Positions 35,494 through 40,662 of a DNA stretch of 40,662 nucleotides are shown in pieces (within the stretch, counting starts at the first letter, position 1; the number at the start of each line of letters is the position of its first letter). The notes under the pieces were generated by a model, which worked only from the letters and a program-made list of their open reading frames with translations, had not been told where the DNA came from and did no database searches. Source of the stretch: an uncultured Lachnospiraceae bacterium (GTDB taxonomy: Bacteria > Bacillota > Clostridia > Lachnospirales > Lachnospiraceae). The translations under genes were made by a program, and so were the position numbers. The stretch is taken from assembly GCA_949948715.1 (NCBI GenBank), contig CATLGW010000021.1:1-40662 (forward strand), written 5' to 3'.

Positions 35494-35647
35494 GGCGCTG
35501 ACGGGAGCGCCCGATTCCCGGGCCGTCAGGGCTTGCAGGAGCATCCGATTCCCGGGCCGTCAGGGCTTACGGGAGCATCCGATTCCCGGGCCGTCAGGGC
35601 TTGCAGGAGCATCCGATTCCCGGGCCGTCAGGGCTTGCAGGAGCATC
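35494..35647 (-). repeat. 34-bp tandem array derived from the 3' end of degV
   Basis: Four full units lie at 35512-35545, 35546-35579, 35580-35613 and 35614-35647, beginning CGATTCCCGGGCCGTCAGGG on the plus strand. Units 1, 3 and 4 are identical and unit 2 differs at two positions (TTACGGG for TTGCAGG). A degenerate partial unit at 35494-35511 precedes them, and a diverged one follows at 35648. Unit 4 encodes the last residues and stop of DegV, so the array is an amplification of the gene end. There are no spacers, so it is not a CRISPR array. Confidence 0.9.
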
Positions 35648-36500
35648 CGATTCCCAGACCGCCCGGCCCTATATGGCAGGCCACTCCCAAAGAGAGGTCG
35701 TCGCACAGTACGTCCATGCCGGGGAAAGCCCCACGGATCTCCTCCACCCAAGCCTGGGTGGCCTCCCTGTCGGCGCTGGAGGCCGCCAGCAAATAGGCCT
35801 CCCCCTTCTCCCAGGACTCCCGAAAGACCGTCTCCAGGTCATGTCTCATGGCATCCAGCATACAGTGGCGCATCTTGGCCGCCCCGCGGCATTTTTGAAA
35901 CACATCCAGCGCCCCCACGTCAAACTTGAGCACCGGCTTGATATTCAGGACCGTTCCCAAAAGCGCGGAGGTGGAATTTACCCTGCCGCCTTTTTTCAGA
36001 AACTCCATGGTGTCCACGCCCACATAAATCACCATATTTGCCCGGGCCTTTTCCAGCTTTTCCCGGATTTCCTCCGCCGGGTATCCCTGTCCGGCCAGCT
36101 CCAGAGCGTCCAGGACGGAGCGATGCAGCGCCGTGGACACCCTTCCGTTGTCCACCACAAACACTCTCCCCTCGTAGGGCTCCTCCTCCGCCAGGGCCGA
36201 CGCCGTCATACAGGAACCGCTGATTCCGCTGCTGATGGGGATATACAAAATCTGCTCATACTCCGAGAGGGCCTCGTCCCAAAGCTCCTGAACGCTCATG
36301 GGCGAGGGCTGGGAGGTGGTGACATTGCCGCCCTCCCTGATTCTCTGAAAAAATTCCTCCCTGGTGATATTCACATTCTCATAGTAGCATTCATCGTCAA
36401 AATAGAAGGGCATGGGAAGCACCCTGATACCCAGCCGCTTTGCCTCCTCCTGCAAAATACCGCTGTGACTGTCTGTGACCACTCCTATCCTTTTCTTCAT
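35628..36500 (-). CDS. DegV family fatty-acid-binding protein
   Basis: This 290-residue DegV/FakB-type protein presents fatty acids to a fatty-acid kinase. It has VVTDSHSGI at the N-terminus, VTTSQPSP, ISSGISGSCMTA, VVDNGRVSTAL and FLKKGGRVNSTSALLG. The end, CHIGPGGLGIGCSCKP, overlaps the tandem array: the TGA (35628-35630) lies in the last unit. The tail has the family's usual position, so the repeat has not lengthened the protein. GGAGGAAGAAGG precedes the ATG. No fatty-acid kinase gene lies nearby. Confidence 0.88.
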   Translation of the reverse strand: MKKRIGVVTDSHSGILQEEAKRLGIRVLPMPFYFDDECYYENVNITREEFFQRIREGGNVTTSQPSPMSVQELWDEALSEYEQILYIPISSGISGSCMTASALAEEEPYEGRVFVVDNGRVSTALHRSVLDALELAGQGYPAEEIREKLEKARANMVIYVGVDTMEFLKKGGRVNSTSALLGTVLNIKPVLKFDVGALDVFQKCRGAAKMRHCMLDAMRHDLETVFRESWEKGEAYLLAASSADREATQAWVEEIRGAFPGMDVLCDDLSLGVACHIGPGGLGIGCSCKP

Positions 36501-36577
36501 CCGCCTTCTTCCTCCTTCCGATCATGCCGCTCCAAGGCATGGCCTTAAAAGCCCTGCCGTACAAAACTTTCCCCCCG

Positions 36578-38272
36578 CTACTCCTGCAGACCGCCGTACC
36601 CGGTCAGCTTTGCGTCCCGATATTCCTCCTTCAGCCTGAAACCGTCCTCCAGCTTCCCCGTCCGCAGCTCTATCCGCTCCAGGACCTGGGGATAGGGCGT
36701 GGAAGGAAAATAGTGATACCCTGCCTGATCGGAACCCTCCGGCACATAAATATCCACTCCCTCAAGCTCTATCTGCCGCACATTATGCCAGAAATATCCG
36801 CAGGGCCTTTTCGCGGGCGGCAGACCGTCCTGAATCACGGAAACCCACATTCCGCCCACAAACCAGGCCATGGCAAGCCCGATGGCAGGCGCGGCAACGG
36901 AATTTCTGCCCAATTTCTCCGTCAGCATCCCCAAAAAGAGCAGGGGCAGAAGCATCATATAAATCATGCCGTACCGTATCAGAGGAGCCGAGAAAAACCA
37001 CAAAAGCAGCCCTCCCGCGCAGGAAAGCACTAAAATCCCCCTCCCGGGACTTCCCTTTCCCCTGGCGCACCAAAACAGGTAAACCGCCGCCCCCGCCAGA
37101 CAGGGAAGATTCACCGCAAACAATATCCTGTATAAAAGACTCAATTCCCCGAACCAGGCGGGAAACCATACGCCAAAGGGCGCATCGTACCGCTCCTGCA
37201 CCCTCTGCCCTCTCCCCCAAGCCATGATCTCTTTGCTGTCGTATTCCAGTACATTCGCGTTCATCTTCCAGTCCACGTCAAAGAGATCGACGGAGGCATA
37301 AGGATAAATCAGATAGCCGGACAGCACCACATTCCTGGCCATAAAGGGCAGCAGAATCGCCGCTCCCGCCGCCGCAAACAATCCCGCAAGCTTCCAGCGC
37401 TTCCCCCGGATCAGCTCTGCGGCAGGATAAGCCGCCAAAATTACCATGGCACCCGCCGACAGTTTCAGGGTGACAGCCCACACCGCCAAAAGGGAGAGCA
37501 GGCCAAACTCTCTGACGTCTTGTTTCTCCTCCAGAGCCTCGCACCATTTGACGCAGATATACAGCACCAGCGTCAACACGGAGATATCGCTTCCCGGCGA
37601 GGACATGGTCCAGTTTACCTCCGTAGTGCACAGATAGGTCACTAACCCCAGCTTCATCCAGTCGGAGGCCGCCATTCTTTTCTTCCCAAAGACGTTTGAG
37701 GTGGAAATTCCATAGAAAAGCATCACAAACACAAGGAAGCCGTTCAATGTGTGCAGGGATTGGTTTACCGCAAATTTCAATCCGAAAAGCGCCTGCAGAC
37801 AGAAGAACGCGCTGTTGTAGGCCAGACGGTTGTGCAGGTTTCCCAGCCCCGGAACCGCCCCGTACTCCTCAATCCAGCGGATGCTCTGGGCATGGTACAG
37901 CCCCGTGTCATATTGGCTGGCATATTCCACCGTAAGACACAGGGTGGCCGCAAAAAGCGCCAAAAACACCAGAACCTTCCACAGCCTGATCCCCTTTGTA
38001 AGCCGCCCCGCAAATTCAGCCAGGCTTTTCCGGTATCCCACGCACACCGCCAGGCAAATCCCGGCCAAAAGACATACCGCCAGAGCGCTCACCCGGTGAA
38101 ACAGGCTGAAAACCTGGGCGTACAGGCTGAGTACACACAGTCCCGCCATCAGACAGGTATCCCACTGCCAGCAGCCCTTACGTCCCCGCCCGAACACTCC
38201 CTGCAATACGGCAAATCCGCACAAAAACGAAGCGATTGCTATCCATCCCCAACTCAATGCCGCCAAGATCAT
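36578..38272 (-). CDS. Polytopic membrane protein, LIC_10190-like
   Basis: This 564-residue protein has about 11-13 hydrophobic segments. The loop YDTGLYHAQSIRWIEEYGAV followed by PGLGNLHNRLAYNS is typical of a bacterial GT-C-like membrane family (LIC_10190 type), probably lipid-linked sugar transferases. The C-terminal ~70 residues are soluble. GGAGGG lies eight bases before ATG 38270-38272. It lies 78 bases downstream of the YbaK-type gene, and the same transcript is possible. The family name is from memory and the reaction is unproven. Confidence 0.65.
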   Translation of the reverse strand: MILAALSWGWIAIASFLCGFAVLQGVFGRGRKGCWQWDTCLMAGLCVLSLYAQVFSLFHRVSALAVCLLAGICLAVCVGYRKSLAEFAGRLTKGIRLWKVLVFLALFAATLCLTVEYASQYDTGLYHAQSIRWIEEYGAVPGLGNLHNRLAYNSAFFCLQALFGLKFAVNQSLHTLNGFLVFVMLFYGISTSNVFGKKRMAASDWMKLGLVTYLCTTEVNWTMSSPGSDISVLTLVLYICVKWCEALEEKQDVREFGLLSLLAVWAVTLKLSAGAMVILAAYPAAELIRGKRWKLAGLFAAAGAAILLPFMARNVVLSGYLIYPYASVDLFDVDWKMNANVLEYDSKEIMAWGRGQRVQERYDAPFGVWFPAWFGELSLLYRILFAVNLPCLAGAAVYLFWCARGKGSPGRGILVLSCAGGLLLWFFSAPLIRYGMIYMMLLPLLFLGMLTEKLGRNSVAAPAIGLAMAWFVGGMWVSVIQDGLPPAKRPCGYFWHNVRQIELEGVDIYVPEGSDQAGYHYFPSTPYPQVLERIELRTGKLEDGFRLKEEYRDAKLTGYGGLQE

Positions 38273-38350
38273 CCTTTGTACCCTCCCAGGGCATGGTCCG
38301 GAGATTTTCCTTTCCCCAAAACCCGGCCCGAACCTTATATCAACAGAATA

Positions 38351-38836
38351 TCACGGTTCCGGGGACGGCGCAATGCCCTTGCACACATCCACCCAGCCCT
38401 GCATACCGCAGATATGCTCCAGTTCCGAAAGCTCCAGCTCCACGGCGCTGTTGCCGCTGCCGCAGGCCGGATACACCACGTCGTACTGCTTCAGCGATTC
38501 ATCCAGGTAGACCTCCACGCCGGCGTTTCTCCCAAAGGGACACACTCCGCCCACGGCGTGGCCGATCAGTGACTCCACCTCCCCGGCGGAAAGCATTTTT
38601 GCTTTTTCTCCAAACTGCGCCTTGTATTTGGGATTGTCAACTTTTCTGTCGCCGGCGCACAGGATCATAACCGGCCCTCTCCCCAGCTTAAAGGTCAGGG
38701 ACTTGGCGATTCTCCCCGGCTCCGTGCCAAGTGCCAGAGCCGCCAGCTCCACCGTGGCGCTGGACACCGGAAACTCCCGGATCCTCTCTCCCAGGCCGCA
38801 GGCCTTCACATATGCCGCCGCTTTTTCAAATGACAT
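38351..38836 (-). CDS. YbaK/EbsC-type aminoacyl-tRNA deacylase
   Basis: This 161-residue single-domain editing protein of the YbaK/ProX superfamily hydrolyses mischarged tRNAs such as Cys-tRNA(Pro). It has RIAKSLTFK with the catalytic-site Lys, MILCAGDRKVD, the Gly-rich IGHAVGGVCPFG, and a CGSGNSAVELEL end. The promoter at 38885-38913 lies directly upstream. The exact tRNA substrate cannot be told. Confidence 0.88.
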   Translation of the reverse strand: MSFEKAAAYVKACGLGERIREFPVSSATVELAALALGTEPGRIAKSLTFKLGRGPVMILCAGDRKVDNPKYKAQFGEKAKMLSAGEVESLIGHAVGGVCPFGRNAGVEVYLDESLKQYDVVYPACGSGNSAVELELSELEHICGMQGWVDVCKGIAPSPEP

Positions 38837-38884
38837 TTCATACCTCCTCCGGGATGTCCTTTCCCTGTCTTTTGTCCGATATTT

Positions 38885-38913
38885 ATACTATACTTTCATG
38901 CAGGGTCTGTCAA
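38885..38913 (-). promoter_or_regulatory. Promoter of the YbaK-type gene
   Basis: On the minus strand TTGACA (38908-38913) and TAGTAT (38885-38890) have a 17-base spacer. Confidence 0.75.
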
Positions 38914-38938
38914 CCGGGAATAAACTTCGCTGTTTACA

Positions 38939-38967
38939 TTGTATTCTCCCGGGAAAAGTGCCATAAT
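38939..38967 (+). promoter_or_regulatory. Promoter of the TetR gene
   Basis: TTGTAT (38939-38944) and CATAAT (38962-38967) are 17 bases apart. A TCCCGGGA palindrome in the spacer (38946-38953) could be the regulator's own site. Confidence 0.5.
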
Positions 38968-39059
38968 GAAATAGAATATACCCTTGTGTCCCACATCTTG
39001 CCGGCCTGGCGTTATTTTGCGGCGCGAAGCCCCCGGACACGGAAAGGCAGAGTTTAACC

Positions 39060-39614
39060 ATGGCAGAAGGTTCAAAAAAAGAACAGCCTTCCCAAAGGCT
39101 GTCCAATGAGAAAATGAATCAGATCACAAAGGAATCCATTTGCCGCGCTATGCTGCTGTTGCTTAAGGAAAAGGATTTTCAGGATATTTCCATCACGGAG
39201 CTGACCCGGCGGGCAGCCGTATCCCGCAACGGCTTCTATCGAAATTACTCCTCAAAGGAAGAAATCCTGGAGGAGCTCATATCCACTTTCAACAAGGGGC
39301 TTTTTATCGCCGTCGGCATCCCTACTGCCGGTCCGGAACTGCAGGAGTGGTACAGGAGATTTTTCGCCATCGTCCGAAGCCAATCGGGGACCATGCTGCG
39401 GCTTATTAACGCCGGAGCCCAGGGCCAGTACCTGCAGGCCACGGCAAAGCATTTCCTGAAAGGCTGCGGAAGCGACTCCCCCGAGGAGCGCTACCGCGTC
39501 CTGGCCTGGAACGGCGCCCTGCAGAGCATCACTCAGAGCTGGTTAAACTCCGGTATGTCGGAGAGCGATGAGAAAATGGCCCTGATCTGCAGCGGGCTTC
39601 TCAGCTCCTTCTGA
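39060..39614 (+). CDS. TetR/AcrR family transcriptional regulator
   Basis: The N-terminal DNA-binding domain of this 184-residue protein reads TKESICRAMLLLLKEKDFQD, then ITELTRRAAVSRNGFYRNYS with the helix-turn-helix, and SSKEEILEEL. The C-terminal ligand part is not specific. It lies divergently from the YbaK-type gene and convergently with map, nine bases from its stop. The target is unknown; control of the divergent gene is a simple guess. Confidence 0.87.
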   Translation: MAEGSKKEQPSQRLSNEKMNQITKESICRAMLLLLKEKDFQDISITELTRRAAVSRNGFYRNYSSKEEILEELISTFNKGLFIAVGIPTAGPELQEWYRRFFAIVRSQSGTMLRLINAGAQGQYLQATAKHFLKGCGSDSPEERYRVLAWNGALQSITQSWLNSGMSESDEKMALICSGLLSSF

Positions 39615-39622
39615 GCATAGCC

Positions 39623-40498
39623 CTACCAGCACAGCACCTCGCTGCCCTCCTCCGTCACCAACACCATAATCTCCCACTGGGCGGAGGGCAGCCCGTCCTC
39701 CGTGTAGACCTCCCACCCGTTGTCCTCGTCCACGTAAATCTCCGCTCCTCCCATGTTGACCATGGGCTCTATGGTGAAAATCATCCCGGGAACTAAGAGC
39801 ATCTCCTCCCCCCGCCTGGAATGATAGCTCACCCAGGGCTCCTCGTGAAACGCAAGCCCCACACCGTGGCCGCCGATCTCCTCCACCACCGTGTAGCCGT
39901 TCTCGTAAGCATGGTCATGGACGGCCTGGCCCATATCCCCCAAAAAACCCCAGGGCCTGACCTCCCCAAGCCCCCTTTCCACACACTCCTTCGTAATTTG
40001 CACCAGCCTTTTCTTTTCGGCGCTGACCTCCCCGATGCAAAACATCCGGGAGGAGTCCGAAAAATAACCGTTAAATACGGTGGAACAATCCACATTTAAA
40101 ATATCCCCCTCCTTTAGCACTACCTTGTCCGAGGGGAAGCCGTGACACACCTGGTTGTTCAGGGAGGTGCAGACACTGTAGGGATAACCCTCAAAATTAA
40201 GCGGAGCGGGGATTCCTCCCATGTCCGTGGTCATGTCGTAGACTATCCGGTCGATTTCGGCGGTATTCATCCCCTCCCTGATATGCCCCTCCAGGTAATC
40301 CAGCACGGTTATGTTGATCCTGCAGCTCTCCCGTATCCTCTCGATCTGCTCCGGAGTCTTTAGCATCTCCCGCCCCGGTACCTCATGCCCCAGCATTCTC
40401 ATGCTCCTTACTTTTCTGTCAAGCTGCTCGTGACATACCTTGTATTTTCTTCCGCTGCCGCACCAGCAGAGATCGTTTCTTCCGATTTTCCCAAACAT
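39623..40498 (-). CDS. map: Type I methionine aminopeptidase with SEC-C zinc motif
   Basis: This 291-residue enzyme removes the initiator Met from new proteins. The N-terminal SEC-C zinc motif, GRNDLCWCGSGRKYKVCH, is followed by a linker and the pita-bread domain: VCHGFPSDKVVLKEGDILNV with metal Asp, YFSDSSRMF, GGHGVGLAFHEEP with metal His and FTIEPMV with metal Glu. ATG 40496-40498 (MFGKIGRND) is preferred over an upstream Met at 40537. AAGGAG lies upstream. The right terminal repeat ends 40 bases before the start codon, so the inserted element has replaced the native upstream region. Confidence 0.93.
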   Translation of the reverse strand: MFGKIGRNDLCWCGSGRKYKVCHEQLDRKVRSMRMLGHEVPGREMLKTPEQIERIRESCRINITVLDYLEGHIREGMNTAEIDRIVYDMTTDMGGIPAPLNFEGYPYSVCTSLNNQVCHGFPSDKVVLKEGDILNVDCSTVFNGYFSDSSRMFCIGEVSAEKKRLVQITKECVERGLGEVRPWGFLGDMGQAVHDHAYENGYTVVEEIGGHGVGLAFHEEPWVSYHSRRGEEMLLVPGMIFTIEPMVNMGGAEIYVDEDNGWEVYTEDGLPSAQWEIMVLVTEEGSEVLCW

Positions 40499-40538
40499 TT
40501 TTCTTCTCTCTCCTTTTTCCTTCCCGTGTGCTGACACA

Positions 40539-40662
40539 CTAGTATAACGTTCGCCAATTAACTGGACTTTTTAATTGGTAGTGTATCTACAATGACTTCC
40601 TCTGATACATTGATATCATCAAGGTTATATTTCCAGTGGAATACCACTGGCTCTGCGTTGAT
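40539..40662 (-). repeat. Right copy of the 124-bp terminal inverted repeat
   Basis: It is the exact reverse complement of bases 2-125. The inner boundary is CTAGTATAACG, and the flank beyond it differs from the left copy. It contains a TATACT sequence reading toward map. Confidence 0.9.
40558..40662 (-). CDS. C-terminal fragment of a probable transposase (right copy)
   Basis: The 34-residue reading frame is identical to the one at 2-106 on the other strand and also enters from the window edge. The two fragments point toward each other. Confidence 0.5.
   Translation of the reverse strand: MNAEPVVFHWKYNLDDINVSEEVIVDTLPIKKSS

Noticed and set aside
35494..35647. CRISPR array
   Set aside because: The units are contiguous without spacers, are derived from the end of degV, and no cas gene is present.
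35404..35929. Plus-strand repeat-containing proteins across the 34-bp array
   Set aside because: These frames are antisense to degV and its terminator, have no ribosome sites, and their repeats follow from the DNA array.

Overview
The window looks like chromosomal DNA from a Clostridia species, most probably a Lachnospiraceae member. The evidence is the Gram-positive style promoters and strong AGGAGG-type ribosome sites, the B. subtilis-type ThyA, the PheB/Hom/aspartate kinase cluster, an SfsA-MutY fusion, a SEC-C methionine aminopeptidase and a clostridial-phage-type tape measure protein. No 16S rRNA gene is present, so the family assignment is inference. Both ends carry the same 124-base sequence in inverted orientation (2-125 and 40539-40662). 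Each copy holds the 3' end of one reading frame, probably an insertion-sequence transposase, so the piece is bounded by two inward-facing copies of one repeated element.

Region 1 (1-13.1 kb) is accessory and mosaic. It holds a 1901-residue phage-type tape measure protein cut at its C-terminus by the left repeat, and a divergent zinc-ribbon gene with its own promoter and palindrome. It also holds three near-identical tandem zinc-ribbon cassettes of about 830 bp and a fourth cassette in which the shared promoter and first codons are joined to a different body broken by an in-frame amber codon. A C-terminal ArdC fragment and a small DUF4177-like zinc-ribbon gene lie between them. At the head is a 560-residue sigma-factor-like protein whose promoter carries two LexA (SOS) boxes. 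A decayed second copy of the 3' end of the sigma-like gene, next to a tape-measure-like remnant, lies at 6.47-6.77 kb. The locus therefore seems built from a repeating module of sigma-like gene, zinc-ribbon gene and tape measure gene. No capsid, terminase, portal, integrase or lysis gene is visible.

Region 2 (13.2-20.4 kb) is housekeeping: a short-chain dehydrogenase, then a minus-strand operon of ABC exporter, beta-CASP metallo-hydrolase, thyA, folA and tatD with a good promoter and terminator, then a small coiled-coil protein.

Region 3 (20.7-25.1 kb) has a membrane acyltransferase, a self-contained tRNA-Gly(GCC) unit with promoter and terminator, a membrane-anchored family 3 glycosidase, a possible small RNA or leader, and a charged protein of unknown function.

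Region 4 (25.2-30 kb) is amino-acid metabolism on the minus strand: glyA, pheB, hom and aspartate kinase.

Region 5 (30.1-40.5 kb) has a PAP2-type membrane protein and a four-gene operon (DUF1653 protein, 5'-nucleotidase, SfsA-MutY fusion, glycosyltransferase). It continues with degV, whose 3' end has been amplified into a 34-bp tandem array, then a polytopic membrane protein, a YbaK-type deacylase, a TetR regulator and a SEC-C methionine aminopeptidase.
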